A DNA stretch of 64,000 nucleotides from Sediminibacterium sp. (GTDB taxonomy: Bacteria; Bacteroidota; Bacteroidia; Chitinophagales; Chitinophagaceae). Below are positions 43,350 to 53,908 of this stretch, piece after piece (the stretch's first letter is position 1; every line of letters starts with the position of its first letter). Both the position numbers and the translations under genes were made by a program. Under the pieces are notes generated by a model that worked only from the letters and a program-made list of their open reading frames with translations, searched no databases and had not been told where the DNA came from. The stretch is taken from positions 132,144 through 196,143 of the forward strand of contig JANREK010000010.1 of assembly GCA_030726065.1 (NCBI GenBank), written 5' to 3'.

Positions 43350-46109
43350 TTATAAAGAGTAATTAATTGTTACGCCGTATGTAGTTCCGAATTTTCTTGA
43401 CAATCTAATTGCATCTGTTGTCGTATTATAATCAGTATTAGAATTGTTGTTTTGATAAAAAATTTGACGTTGATTCAATAAATCCGAAATTGTTAATTTT
43501 ATTTCCGCCTTGTTCTTGGCAAATTTCTTACTTACTTGGAAATCAATCAAGGACCTTGGATTTTCATATACGTCTGGCGTTCCAGCACCTGCTTGTATAT
43601 CACCCACTAAATAAATACGCTTACCAACTTGGTTAAATAATACGGTAGCATTAAATCCTTTTTCAACCACATCATATAATAAACCGGTGTTAACGATGTA
43701 AGGTGATTGCCCTTGCAATGATCTACTAATGTTTAAAGCAGCGTCATCAATTTTTGAATTAATATAAGAACCATTTGCTTGTAATGTAAAACGCTTATTT
43801 AATTTTTTTCTACCTTCAATCTCAAAACCAAAAGCAGTTGCTTTAGAGACGTTTTGGAAAGAGAATAAACTAGATCCACCAGCACCTTCTTGGAAAATAC
43901 TTTCAATTGGATTTTCAAAATTCTTATAAAAAACACCAACAGTGAACATTTCACCTGCAGCTGGATATAATTCATACCTTAAATCGGTATTTGTAATCTT
44001 AGTTCTTTTTAAGGACGGATTACCTGAAACAGATGCGTTTAATTCAAAGTCATAAATATTGAGGGCTGAAAGCTCTCTTAATTCTGGTCTGATTACCGTT
44101 TGCGATCCTGTAATTCTTAAATTAGCCTTTTGAGATAATTTAATCGTTGCATTTACACCAGGTAAGTAATCCGTAACCTTTGAGTAAGTATGTCTAGGAT
44201 CCCATTTTTTAACGGAACCTACTAATTGGTCAAAATTTTCCACCCTTAAACCCCAAACCACCCTTAAACCATCTGATAATTTATTATCAAATTGTAAAAA
44301 GCCAGCATTTAAAATTGTGTTCGCTAAGTATCTAAAATTTCTATTTTGAATTGAGTTGAAAGCAAATTTATTATCAGTACCATTTCCAAAATTACTAGAA
44401 ACAAATGCAGATTCTGCAGGTAATAATCTCAAAGCTGGATTATCTACTGGCATAGTGATGGCAAATAATTGTGCGTCGTACAAACGATCCTTTATTTGAA
44501 TCATGTAACCCGCCTTAATTGTTTGTTGTTTTACTTTTAATGTTAAATCACCGCCACCTGTGTATATATAATCAGATAAGGTTTGAAAAATTCTGCTACC
44601 TGACTGTTGTGATAAAGTGTTAGAAATATTTAAAACATATGGATTAGTTCCAGTGATGTCTTTTGTATACATAATTCTTCGCTGGTCCGGTGTATAGGCA
44701 TCTAAAATATTAAACGCACCAAACCAATTGAACTTTAAATTTTTGCTTAAACTATGTTCGCCATTCAATTGATTGGTAAAAAAAGTATTTTGACCAAATA
44801 CAAATTCGTTTCCTTTAACCAAATCCTGTCTTGAATAGTCAGTACCTATTCTTGAGTTAAATACATTTGCAGTTTTAACGTTGACAATCGCCTTGTAACT
44901 AATTTTATTCAATGGGTTTAGAAACATAGATAATCCTGCAATGGCTCCCATATTTATGTCCTGAAAATATTTACTGTCCTTTAATTCAGTAATAGGATTA
45001 AATTTTTCGTCTGTAATTCCATTTTGGTTATTGGTATTGTCTTGAAAGCGATATGAATTGGCATAACTCACACCAAACATACCTCCAATTTTTTTACCCC
45101 ATAAAGTACCAGCAAAACCGCCATTCATTTGTGCACTGATATTAGGTTTAGCAGTAGTTAAAACTGGCGCCCAGTTATTAGACATCGTTTTTCCTAATGC
45201 GGTTTTAGCAGCTAGGCTTGATGTATCAAAATTAGATTTAGTTGTATAGCCAGTAGGTAAAGCCCTTGTGCCATCATCTAATCCTAACCAATCTGTTTTG
45301 CCTCCCTTATCTTTAAAAAAGTCTTTGCCAGTGATTAAGCTATTGAAGCTTGTCCCTAATTGAACATTAAAGAAATTTTTTGTTGGAATATCTTTAGTAT
45401 TTACTTGAATTAAACCACCCGCCCACTCACCTGGTAATTCAGGAACGAAAGCTTTGTTGATGATGATATTGTCAATGATTTGAGAAGGAAATAAATCAAA
45501 TGAGAATGTTTTACGATCCGCTTCAGTACTCGTTAATAATATTCCATTTAACATTGCTTGGTTATAACGATCCGCCAAACCTCTTACAATAATATATTTA
45601 CCTTCCTGAATGGAAGCACCTGGTGTTCTTTTTAAAATTTCTGCAGTGTTTCTATCTGGACTTCTTTTAATAGATTCAGCAGAAATAACAGAAGCTACCG
45701 TGTTGGTGTTTTTTTGAAATGCAATTAATGCATTGTCAGTAGCCCCTTTATTAGTTGATCTGCTAGCAGAAACGACTACATCTGTTAATTTAGAATTTGC
45801 TTCTTCTAATAAAACATCAATAACAACATCTTCACCAACAACCGTCGCCTTTATATCATTAACCGTCTTGTTTTTGTACCCTACATAAGTTAAATCCAAG
45901 GTATATGCTTTTGCTACATCTATCGTAAAACTGTATCTCCCTTCTATATCCGTTTTAGAAACCTGAGTTTTATCGGATTTTAAGATTAACGAAACTCCAA
46001 TTAAAGCTTCATTTTTTACACTAGTAATTTTACCAGTGATTTTAGCTTTTTGTGCTTGAGAAATTATTGCAAATCCTACGAAACAAATTAAGAGTAATAA
46101 CCTTTTCAC
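43350..46109 (-). CDS. TonB-dependent outer-membrane receptor with N-terminal CarboxypepD_reg domain
   Basis: KITGKITSVKNEALIGVSLIL; plug domain RTPGASIQEGKYIIVRGLADRYNQAMLNG; C-terminal beta-strand TTYGVTINYSL. Confidence 0.92.
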   Translation of the reverse strand: MKRLLLLICFVGFAIISQAQKAKITGKITSVKNEALIGVSLILKSDKTQVSKTDIEGRYSFTIDVAKAYTLDLTYVGYKNKTVNDIKATVVGEDVVIDVLLEEANSKLTDVVVSASRSTNKGATDNALIAFQKNTNTVASVISAESIKRSPDRNTAEILKRTPGASIQEGKYIIVRGLADRYNQAMLNGILLTSTEADRKTFSFDLFPSQIIDNIIINKAFVPELPGEWAGGLIQVNTKDIPTKNFFNVQLGTSFNSLITGKDFFKDKGGKTDWLGLDDGTRALPTGYTTKSNFDTSSLAAKTALGKTMSNNWAPVLTTAKPNISAQMNGGFAGTLWGKKIGGMFGVSYANSYRFQDNTNNQNGITDEKFNPITELKDSKYFQDINMGAIAGLSMFLNPLNKISYKAIVNVKTANVFNSRIGTDYSRQDLVKGNEFVFGQNTFFTNQLNGEHSLSKNLKFNWFGAFNILDAYTPDQRRIMYTKDITGTNPYVLNISNTLSQQSGSRIFQTLSDYIYTGGGDLTLKVKQQTIKAGYMIQIKDRLYDAQLFAITMPVDNPALRLLPAESAFVSSNFGNGTDNKFAFNSIQNRNFRYLANTILNAGFLQFDNKLSDGLRVVWGLRVENFDQLVGSVKKWDPRHTYSKVTDYLPGVNATIKLSQKANLRITGSQTVIRPELRELSALNIYDFELNASVSGNPSLKRTKITNTDLRYELYPAAGEMFTVGVFYKNFENPIESIFQEGAGGSSLFSFQNVSKATAFGFEIEGRKKLNKRFTLQANGSYINSKIDDAALNISRSLQGQSPYIVNTGLLYDVVEKGFNATVLFNQVGKRIYLVGDIQAGAGTPDVYENPRSLIDFQVSKKFAKNKAEIKLTISDLLNQRQIFYQNNNSNTDYNTTTDAIRLSRKFGTTYGVTINYSL

Positions 46110-46144
46110 GATGTAATTATTTATTCAGCAAATATTACATTTCA

Positions 46145-46190
46145 ATGTTACCGGAATGTTAACGCAAAGTGAACTTAATATTAACTATTT
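46145..46190 (+). promoter_or_regulatory. 11-bp-phased direct-repeat element (PHO-box-like) upstream of the TonB receptor operon
   Basis: GTTACCggaat GTTAACgcaaa GTGAACttaat ATTAACtattt; aligns gaplessly with 59523-59561 (29/39). Confidence 0.55.
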
Positions 46191-46319
46191 GAAATTGGAC
46201 CCGAAAATTTATAACTATTTGGAAATCAATTAATTAAAAAATTAATTTAACCGTTATAAAAGCATTTTTTTTCGTTAAAATAATTTTGTTATATAAGGGA
46301 TAGCGTAAAAAATAAATCA

Positions 46320-46351
46320 AAAGGGCGCTCCGATAAATCGGAGCGCCCTTT
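46320..46351 (-). terminator. Intrinsic terminator downstream of carbonic anhydrase
   Basis: AAAGGGCGCTCCGA-TAAA-TCGGAGCGCCCTTT followed by a T-rich tract on the minus strand. Confidence 0.9.
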
Positions 46352-46373
46352 ATACTTGATACTTTAAATAAGC

Positions 46374-47006
46374 TTAATCTAAATGGAAAACACTGTGTAA
46401 ATCATTGGTTCCTTTAAAGTTCATTCCCAAATCTTTGATGATGCCATCCTTGACATCATATACCCAACCATGTAAATGTAAAGGCTGCTCACGTTTCCAT
46501 GCATTTTGAACGATGGATGTTTTGCCTAAATCTTGCACCTGCTCAATTACATTTAATTCAACCAATCGGTCGGATCTATCCTTTTTATTTGAAATTGCAT
46601 CTAATTCTTTAAAATGTAAGCGGTAAACATCTTTGATATGTCTAAGCCAGTTATCAATTAAACCTAACTGTTTATTTTCCATCGCCGCCAATACCCCGCC
46701 ACAACCATAGTGACCGCAAACAATAATGTGTTTTACTTTTAATACTTCCACCGCATAGGATAATACACTCAACATATTCATATCGCTATGAATGACCATA
46801 TTGGCAATATTACGATGTACAAAAATATCTCCTGGCGAAGTGCCCGTAATTTGATTTGCAGGAACACGGCTGTCTGAACAGCCTATCCATAAGTATTCAG
46901 GATTTTGACTATTGGCTAATTTTTCAAAATAAACAGGATCTTGGGCTAATTGATCTGCTACCCATTGCTTGTTGTTTTCTAGAAGTTGCTTGTATGATTT
47001 TTCCAT
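46374..47006 (-). CDS. can: Beta-class carbonic anhydrase
   Basis: [36 protein letters not shown]. Confidence 0.96.
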   Translation of the reverse strand: MEKSYKQLLENNKQWVADQLAQDPVYFEKLANSQNPEYLWIGCSDSRVPANQITGTSPGDIFVHRNIANMVIHSDMNMLSVLSYAVEVLKVKHIIVCGHYGCGGVLAAMENKQLGLIDNWLRHIKDVYRLHFKELDAISNKKDRSDRLVELNVIEQVQDLGKTSIVQNAWKREQPLHLHGWVYDVKDGIIKDLGMNFKGTNDLHSVFHLD

Positions 47007-47099
47007 TCGTTATTAAAATTAGTCATTATTTTGGATTATTATTAAAGTTTAAATTATCATTTACGGATGCATTAATGCTATTTAACTTATTTTTATTAC

Positions 47100-47354
47100 A
47101 TGAACATAATTATTGAAATCATGGGCTGGATTGCCTCTATATTAATTGTTGGCTCCTATGCCTTAAATATTACTGGCAAGTTGTCTGCCTCAAGTAAAAC
47201 CTATGTTTTAGCGAATATTATTGGAGGTATATTTTTTGTGGTGAATACTTATTATCACCAAGCCTATCCTTCCATGTTCGTGAATGTGATTTGGGTAATT
47301 ATTGCCATTTATATGATCAGCAAGAAGAAAAATAATAATGCCAAAATTGACTAG
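47100..47354 (+). CDS. Small membrane protein (CBU_0592-like)
   Basis: Three TM segments, IIEIMGWIASILIVGSYALNITGKLS pattern. Confidence 0.65.
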   Translation: MNIIIEIMGWIASILIVGSYALNITGKLSASSKTYVLANIIGGIFFVVNTYYHQAYPSMFVNVIWVIIAIYMISKKKNNNAKID

Positions 47355-47407
47355 GGATATTTTTGTTGTGCAAACGCAATTCCGATTGCTTAAAATATTA
47401 ATCATAG

Positions 47408-48670
47408 ATGTCCTTAAATAAATTCAATACCACGATCACAAGTTGGCTAAAATGGCTCGCCATCTATATACTCATTGGTAGTATCGTAGGGACGGCTACC
47501 GCATTTTTTTTACAAACCTTAGATGATGTTACCCAGTTTCGTGAGGAACATGTTTGGGTCGTATATTTTTTACCTATTGCAGGTTTAGTGATTGGCCTAT
47601 TGTATTATTACTATGGAGAATCAGCGAATAAAGGAAATAACTTAATCATTGAAACGCACCATTCTTTAGAGAATGAGGAAACTCCAAAACCAATCCCTTT
47701 TAAAATGGCGCCAATGGTTTTTTTGAGTACGCTGCTAACCCATATAGCTGGCGGATCTGCTGGCAGGGAAGGCACTGCTGTTCAAATGGGCGGTGCCATT
47801 GCAGATCAGTTTACTAGATTATTTAAGTTAAATACAGCAGATCGAAAAATATTATTAATCATTGGTATTAGTAGTGGATTTGCTGCAGTGTTTGGAACAC
47901 CCTTGGCTGGCGCCTTTTTTGCAATAGAAATTTTAAGTATTACCTACACAAATAAAAATCAATTAGCGGCAAGTTTATTGGTTGCCTATATCGCACATTA
48001 CTCCTGCTTGGCTTGGCAAGTAAAACATACCATTTATAGTATACCCAGTATACCAACAATATCCCTAACAACTTTAGCTTGGGCAATTATTGCTGGTATA
48101 CTTTTTGGATTAACTGCACTTGCATTTACTTCCACTGGAAAATTATTTGAAAATATATTTAACAAAATAAAGCTTGCCCCCTTGCGCCCTTTTATTGGCG
48201 GTATTATTATTGCCTTATTTATTGTTTTGTTTAATAGTACAAAGTTCATTGGATTGGGTATTCCATCTATCCAAGATGCATTTATAAACAATGCAGGTCG
48301 ATTTGACTTCGCCATCAAATTAATTTTAACCAGCTTCACTTTAAGTGCGGGTTTTAAAGGTGGCGAGGTGACTCCCTTATTTTTTATAGGTGCCACTTTA
48401 GGTAATATATTAATCTGGTTTATCCCTTTACCCATGGCGCTTTTGGCAGGCATGGGATTTGTTGCCGTTTTTAGCGGTGCGACCAATTGTGTTTTTGCGT
48501 CTATTGCGCTGGGGTTAGAATTATTCGGAATGCAAGCAGGTGTATATGTTGGCCTTGCAAGTGTAGCTGCTTATTTTACCTCAGGCCCAAATGGAATATA
48601 TAGTGCTAAATATAAATCAGGAGCGAAATATATTGCGTATAACTATTTTAAGAAAATTGCGAAATTATGA
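47408..48670 (+). CDS. CLC-family anion transporter, probable CLC-F-type F-/H+ antiporter
   Basis: AGGSAGREGTAVQMGG and KGNNLIIE in place of the canonical GSGIP filter; ten or more TM segments. Confidence 0.85.
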   Translation: MSLNKFNTTITSWLKWLAIYILIGSIVGTATAFFLQTLDDVTQFREEHVWVVYFLPIAGLVIGLLYYYYGESANKGNNLIIETHHSLENEETPKPIPFKMAPMVFLSTLLTHIAGGSAGREGTAVQMGGAIADQFTRLFKLNTADRKILLIIGISSGFAAVFGTPLAGAFFAIEILSITYTNKNQLAASLLVAYIAHYSCLAWQVKHTIYSIPSIPTISLTTLAWAIIAGILFGLTALAFTSTGKLFENIFNKIKLAPLRPFIGGIIIALFIVLFNSTKFIGLGIPSIQDAFINNAGRFDFAIKLILTSFTLSAGFKGGEVTPLFFIGATLGNILIWFIPLPMALLAGMGFVAVFSGATNCVFASIALGLELFGMQAGVYVGLASVAAYFTSGPNGIYSAKYKSGAKYIAYNYFKKIAKL

Positions 48671-49540
48671 CCTCATTACAGGACGCGTTAAACAAGTAGG
48701 CCCGCCACCGCCTTTCACGCTGATTTCTGCACCTTCATATTCAATTACTTTACAGCCTGCCACTTCGAGACGAGATTTGGTAATAGGATTGCCCTTGACC
48801 ATCAAGCAAACCCTTGGCGCTAATGCCAATACATTACAACCCATACTGTCAAATTCCTGATCAGGCACTTCCACTAATTCAAAACCGCGCGCAATTAATA
48901 AATTTCGAAATGCAATAGGCATTAAAGGAGAATACACTACTGCTAGATTATTATCAACTGGACTTAATACCGACATTAAATGAAATACATCCGACGGCCC
49001 TTTATAATGGGGCATATCCGCAGTAATCACTTTCACCCCTATTGAATTTAATAATTCTTTGAGTTGTTGAATACCCGCTTCATTCGTACGATAAGTATTA
49101 CCAACTGCTAGTGTAGTTGCATCTAACCAAGCTACATCACCCCCTTCAATAGTTCCTGGCGCAACAATGCTTCCTAAAACAGATATGCCTTGTGCTGCAT
49201 AAGCGCGCGCTTGTGCAGCAGGTTCATTTTTACGTCCTTCCTTTCCCATGTTACAAATAATCATGCCATGACTAGTTGCAATAGCAGCATCTCTGCAATA
49301 AATGGAATCCATATTCACAGAAGCATCTTCCGGAAAATATAAAACTTCAGCACCATGCTCTTTTAAAATATTCTCAAATGCATCATACTCCCCTAGCACT
49401 TTTTTAATATCAGGTTTGCCTAAATAATTTAATGATTCCCAATGCTGTTGTATATGTTCTTCATTTATAAAAGCAGCGCTTGCTTTTTTTATAAATACGG
49501 TTTTTAATTTACCAAATTCTGAATGCGCTAAATGACTCAT
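48665..49540 (-). CDS. Dimethylarginine dimethylaminohydrolase / arginine-deiminase-family amidinohydrolase
   Basis: Start MSHLAHSEFGKLKTVFI; SIYCRDAA, EGGDVAWLD, DVFHLMSVLSP, GGGGPTCLTRPV with catalytic-type Glu/His/Cys. Confidence 0.85.
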   Translation of the reverse strand: MSHLAHSEFGKLKTVFIKKASAAFINEEHIQQHWESLNYLGKPDIKKVLGEYDAFENILKEHGAEVLYFPEDASVNMDSIYCRDAAIATSHGMIICNMGKEGRKNEPAAQARAYAAQGISVLGSIVAPGTIEGGDVAWLDATTLAVGNTYRTNEAGIQQLKELLNSIGVKVITADMPHYKGPSDVFHLMSVLSPVDNNLAVVYSPLMPIAFRNLLIARGFELVEVPDQEFDSMGCNVLALAPRVCLMVKGNPITKSRLEVAGCKVIEYEGAEISVKGGGGPTCLTRPVMRS

Positions 49541-49550
49541 GTAAAAAATA

Positions 49551-50888
49551 TTATGATTTGGGAAAAGTTGAATTACTTTCCGATTTTTCTCTCTTCCAAA
49601 CAGCAAAAACATAGATGGGCACTGATGACATTGTTAGGAAAAACCCCCAGAAAACCGTTTCTTGTCCTAAGCCAATCATCAACCATAAGCAAAAAATAAA
49701 AGTAAGGGCAGCCAATAAAATAGCAAGTGCTAAATATTTATTTGATTGAAAAGGTAATTTGAAACGCAGAATCAAATAAGAGGCAGTACAAAAAATATAG
49801 GGTATTAAAATAGTAGAAGTAGTCATTAGTATTAAAAATTTAAATTGGTCAACCAACCCTTTGGTATAATTCATACACATTAACACCGAAACAAATACAC
49901 TTGAAATGACCATGCCTAAAACCGGTATCCCTTTTGAATTCACTTGCATAAAAACGGTGGGGAATAATTTGTCCTTCGCAATCGCAAATGGCAATTGCCC
50001 TTGAATTAATATATAGCCATTCAGGGCCCCAAAAGCTGCAATGGCAACTCCTGCACTTACCCAATAGGCTGCACCATGACCCCATATTAATACAGCAGCA
50101 TCTGCAAAGGGTGTTACACTTGTTTTTAATTGCGCGGCAGGAATCATACCCATAATGCTCACTGTACTTAAAATATATACCACAGTGGCAATCAGCGTTC
50201 CAAGTGTCGTAGCCTTGGCCACAGTAGCAGCAGAATTAGTAACACTGCCCGAAGGAATCGTAGCACATTCAATACCTAAAAAAGCAAAAAAAGTTAAGGT
50301 GGTTGTAGCTGTTATTGCTGCAATATTACTTGTACCACTTGTATTAAAGGGCAAGAAATTTTCCCATTGAATATAAAATAATCCCACAACACCAATTAAT
50401 ATAATGGGTACAATTTTTAAAATTGTCGAAATTAATTGTACTACACCAGATGTAAATATACCCAAGGAATTTACCCAAGTTAAAAACCAAATGGTTGCTA
50501 AACCTGTGATGATGGCTAGTATTGCATTAGTTGCTAATGCTGGTATGAAAGTACTTAATGCACTGATAAAAGAAACAGTTATAGCTGCATTGGTACACCA
50601 TACCGAAACCAAATAACCCCATGCAACTAAAAAGCCGGCAAAATCACCGAGGCCTTTTTGAGAATAGGCGTAAGGACCACCATTGGCCGCTGGTAATAAC
50701 CAACTTAAATGCGCAAATACTTTTGAAAGTAAAAAAGCGCCAATGGCCGAACAAACCCAACCTAGTAAACTAATGCTTCCAAAACTAGCTAATGTAGCGG
50801 GCATTAAAAAAACACCCGCACCTATCATATTGCCTACTACTAAAGAAGTACTAGTCCATAGACCCAGTTTTTTGTCGGCTGTTTGCAT
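49551..50888 (-). CDS. APC-family amino-acid permease (AdiC-like)
   Basis: LGLWTSTSLVVGNMIGAGVFLMPATLA; 12 TM; AANGGPYAYSQKGLGDFAGF. Confidence 0.9.
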   Translation of the reverse strand: MQTADKKLGLWTSTSLVVGNMIGAGVFLMPATLASFGSISLLGWVCSAIGAFLLSKVFAHLSWLLPAANGGPYAYSQKGLGDFAGFLVAWGYLVSVWCTNAAITVSFISALSTFIPALATNAILAIITGLATIWFLTWVNSLGIFTSGVVQLISTILKIVPIILIGVVGLFYIQWENFLPFNTSGTSNIAAITATTTLTFFAFLGIECATIPSGSVTNSAATVAKATTLGTLIATVVYILSTVSIMGMIPAAQLKTSVTPFADAAVLIWGHGAAYWVSAGVAIAAFGALNGYILIQGQLPFAIAKDKLFPTVFMQVNSKGIPVLGMVISSVFVSVLMCMNYTKGLVDQFKFLILMTTSTILIPYIFCTASYLILRFKLPFQSNKYLALAILLAALTFIFCLWLMIGLGQETVFWGFFLTMSSVPIYVFAVWKREKSESNSTFPKS

Positions 50889-50891
50889 TGC

Positions 50892-52220
50892 CTAAATATA
50901 CCTATTAATAATGTTCTCTATTAATTCTTGCTGTCCGCTTATGGATGCTGGTTCTCCATTTTCAATAGCAAAGTTGCGTAAATCTTCCAAGCTTAATTTT
51001 CCTTGCTCAAATTCCTTACCCTTACCTGAATCAAAAGAAGCATATCTGTTTGCACGGATTTTTTTGTACTCAGATTTTTGTAAAATGGCATCTGCTGTGA
51101 TTAATGCGCGGGCGAAAGTATCAATACCGCCAATATGTGCATGGAATAAATCAGCAGCATCCGTTGAATTTCTTCTGCGTTTTGCATCAAAATTAATGCC
51201 CCCACCTTGGAAGCCACCCGCTTCAACAATGATCAACATAGATTCAACCAACTCATTAATATTTGTAGGGAACTGATCGGTATCCCATCCATTTTGATAA
51301 TCCCCGCGATTTGCATCCATACTTCCTAACATGCCTGCATCTGCTGCAACTTGTAATTCATGTTGGAAAGTATGACCCGCTAATGTTGCATGGTTCACTT
51401 CAATATTCAATTTAAAATCATTTAGTAAATCATATTGTCTTAAAAAACCAATTACGGTTTCTGAATCATAATCATATTGATGCTTAGTTGGCTCACATGG
51501 TTTTGGCTCGATAAAGAAAGTACCCTTGAAACCATTTTTACGCGCATAATCTTTTGCTGTATGTAAAAATTTCGCCAAATGTTCTTTTTCTCTTTTCATG
51601 TTGGTGTTTAACAAGGACATATATCCTTCACGACCACCCCAGAATACATAGTTCTCGCCACCCAAAGCGATGGTTGCATCTAATGCCCCTTTTACTTGTG
51701 TAGCCGCATGTGTTAATACATGAAAATCAGGATTGGTGGATGCACCATTCATATAACGCTTGTTGCTAAACACGTTCGCAGTGCCCCACAATAGTTTCAC
51801 ACCACTCGCATCTTGCTTTTGTTTAAGATAAGCAGTTAATGCAGCTAATCTTTTTTCATTGTCATGAACATCATTGGTAAAATCAACCACATCCACATCA
51901 TGAAAACAATAATAAGGCAAACCTAATTTGGTAATAAATTCAAAAGCAGCGTCTGCTTTATCCTTTGCACGTCCAACTGCATCTGCATTATTATTCCATG
52001 GATATATTAAAGTGGGTTCCCCAAATGGGTCAGCACCATTGCCAACAAAGCTATGCCAATAAGCAACTGCGAATCGCAACCATTCTTTCATTGGTTTACC
52101 TGCCACCACTTTGGATTCATCATACCAACGATATGCTAAAGGGTTATCACTTCCTTGTCCTTCAAATTTTACTTTTTCAATTCCTTTGAAAAATTCTTTT
52201 TCACCTAATACAACTGACAT
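50892..52220 (-). CDS. xylA: Xylose isomerase
   Basis: [48 protein letters not shown]. Confidence 0.98.
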   Translation of the reverse strand: MSVVLGEKEFFKGIEKVKFEGQGSDNPLAYRWYDESKVVAGKPMKEWLRFAVAYWHSFVGNGADPFGEPTLIYPWNNNADAVGRAKDKADAAFEFITKLGLPYYCFHDVDVVDFTNDVHDNEKRLAALTAYLKQKQDASGVKLLWGTANVFSNKRYMNGASTNPDFHVLTHAATQVKGALDATIALGGENYVFWGGREGYMSLLNTNMKREKEHLAKFLHTAKDYARKNGFKGTFFIEPKPCEPTKHQYDYDSETVIGFLRQYDLLNDFKLNIEVNHATLAGHTFQHELQVAADAGMLGSMDANRGDYQNGWDTDQFPTNINELVESMLIIVEAGGFQGGGINFDAKRRRNSTDAADLFHAHIGGIDTFARALITADAILQKSEYKKIRANRYASFDSGKGKEFEQGKLSLEDLRNFAIENGEPASISGQQELIENIINRYI

Positions 52221-52259
52221 AACTTAATTTTTAAAAAATTTACTAAAATTATTTTTTGT

Positions 52260-53735
52260 TTATAAATACTTTTCTAATGATTTGTGCCAATCCAAATATA
52301 ATTCATTAAATCCTGTTGCGTTGGATGGCTCCACTACTTTAATAGGTTTAAAATTACTAAATGCTTCGGTGGCATTTTTATACGTACCAGAACCAATTCC
52401 TGCACCAATCGCTGCGCCTACACTGCCATCCGTGTGGTATAATGCCACTGGCACATTGGTGGCATTTACAAAAGCGTCTGTAAATACATCACTTAAAAAC
52501 ATATTTGAATACCCTGCACGAATAATACTTGGATTCATGCCATTTCCACGCATAATATCAAGGCCATATCTAAACGTAAAAGCAATGCCTTCCTGTGCTG
52601 CTCTATAAATATGTGCTTCACTGTGTTTATTGAAATCGATATTTACAAATTGTGCGCCAATCATTTTATTATTAAAAATACGCTCGGCCCCATTACCAAA
52701 AGGCATAATTTGTAAGCCATCGCTTCCGGGTTGAATGTGACTAGCCGCTTGATTCATTTGCGGATAATCATTACCAGCGCCTACCAATTTTTTCACCCAA
52801 CTATTTAAAATACCGGTGCCATTAATACAAAGTAAAACCCCCAATCTGTTTAATTGATCCGTGTGATTGACATGCGCAAAAGTATTTACCCTTGATTGTG
52901 GATCATAGGTAATTTTATCTGTAACCCCATAAATCACCCCCGAAGTGCCTGCTGTTGCTGCAACTTCGCCGGGCTCCAAAACATTTAAGGATAATGCATT
53001 GTTGGGTTGATCTCCTGCTTTATACGTAATTGGGATGCCTGGTTTCAAATTTAATTTAGCAGCAATTTCAGGAAGTAATTCACCATGATTACTAAATACA
53101 GGTTGAATATTTGGTAATACTGATTGATCAAATCCGTAAAAATTCAAAATATTTTTTGACAATTCATTGTTCTTGAAATCCCAAAAAATACCTTCTGATA
53201 AAGAAGAGATACTCGTGGTAATATTCCCCGTAAATTTCATTGAAACAAAATCACCAGGCAGCATCACATGCGCGATCTTATCATAAATAGCAGGTTCATT
53301 TTGTTTCACCCATGCTAATTTTGATGCAGTAAAATTCCCAGGTGAGTTTAACAAATGACTTAAACATTTTTCAGGGCCAATGGCATTAAACGCAGCATCA
53401 CCAATACTTACTGACCTACTATCACACCAAATAATACTATCTCTTAGTACTTGCTTATTTTGGTCAACTAAAACCAATCCATGCATTTGATAGGATATTC
53501 CAATCGCGCTAATATCAGCAGGTGCAAATTTTTTGGTGTTATTTAATTTTAAAATGGCTTGTTGAATATGCGCCCACCACATTTCAGGAGACTGCTCTGC
53601 CCAACCTTTTTCAAGGGAGGTAATTGCTGATTCGGTTTCAGGAAATTGTGCTGATGCGATACATTGACTTGTACTTGCTTCTACGACCGACACCTTGATG
53701 GATGAAGTGCCTATATCTATGCCTAATAAATACAT
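52260..53735 (-). CDS. xylB: Xylulokinase
   Basis: MYLLGIDIGTSSIKVSVVE; SIGISYQMHGLVLVD; KAGDQPNNAL; FGK-type C-terminus. Confidence 0.95.
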   Translation of the reverse strand: MYLLGIDIGTSSIKVSVVEASTSQCIASAQFPETESAITSLEKGWAEQSPEMWWAHIQQAILKLNNTKKFAPADISAIGISYQMHGLVLVDQNKQVLRDSIIWCDSRSVSIGDAAFNAIGPEKCLSHLLNSPGNFTASKLAWVKQNEPAIYDKIAHVMLPGDFVSMKFTGNITTSISSLSEGIFWDFKNNELSKNILNFYGFDQSVLPNIQPVFSNHGELLPEIAAKLNLKPGIPITYKAGDQPNNALSLNVLEPGEVAATAGTSGVIYGVTDKITYDPQSRVNTFAHVNHTDQLNRLGVLLCINGTGILNSWVKKLVGAGNDYPQMNQAASHIQPGSDGLQIMPFGNGAERIFNNKMIGAQFVNIDFNKHSEAHIYRAAQEGIAFTFRYGLDIMRGNGMNPSIIRAGYSNMFLSDVFTDAFVNATNVPVALYHTDGSVGAAIGAGIGSGTYKNATEAFSNFKPIKVVEPSNATGFNELYLDWHKSLEKYL

Positions 53736-53753
53736 AAAAATTAAACTTATTAA

Positions 53754-53782
53754 CCCCAATATTTGGGGGAGATTGTTATCTC
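53754..53782. promoter_or_regulatory. Adjacent inverted repeats upstream of xylB
   Basis: CCCCAA-TAT-TTGGGG (53754-53768) abutting GAGAT-TGTT-ATCTC (53769-53782). Confidence 0.45.
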
Positions 53783-53908
53783 TAAAAATAAGAAATAAAT
53801 AATAGTATTAAGGAACTAATATGACATTTTAAGTAAGATATAGGACAGCGTTATGGCAATCATTTTTACTGCCTTAATTAATGTTGCTTCGCCCAACCTA
53901 AAATGGAT

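Noticed and set aside
48034-48486. 150-aa minus-strand ORF
   Set aside because: Antisense to the well-supported CLC transporter.
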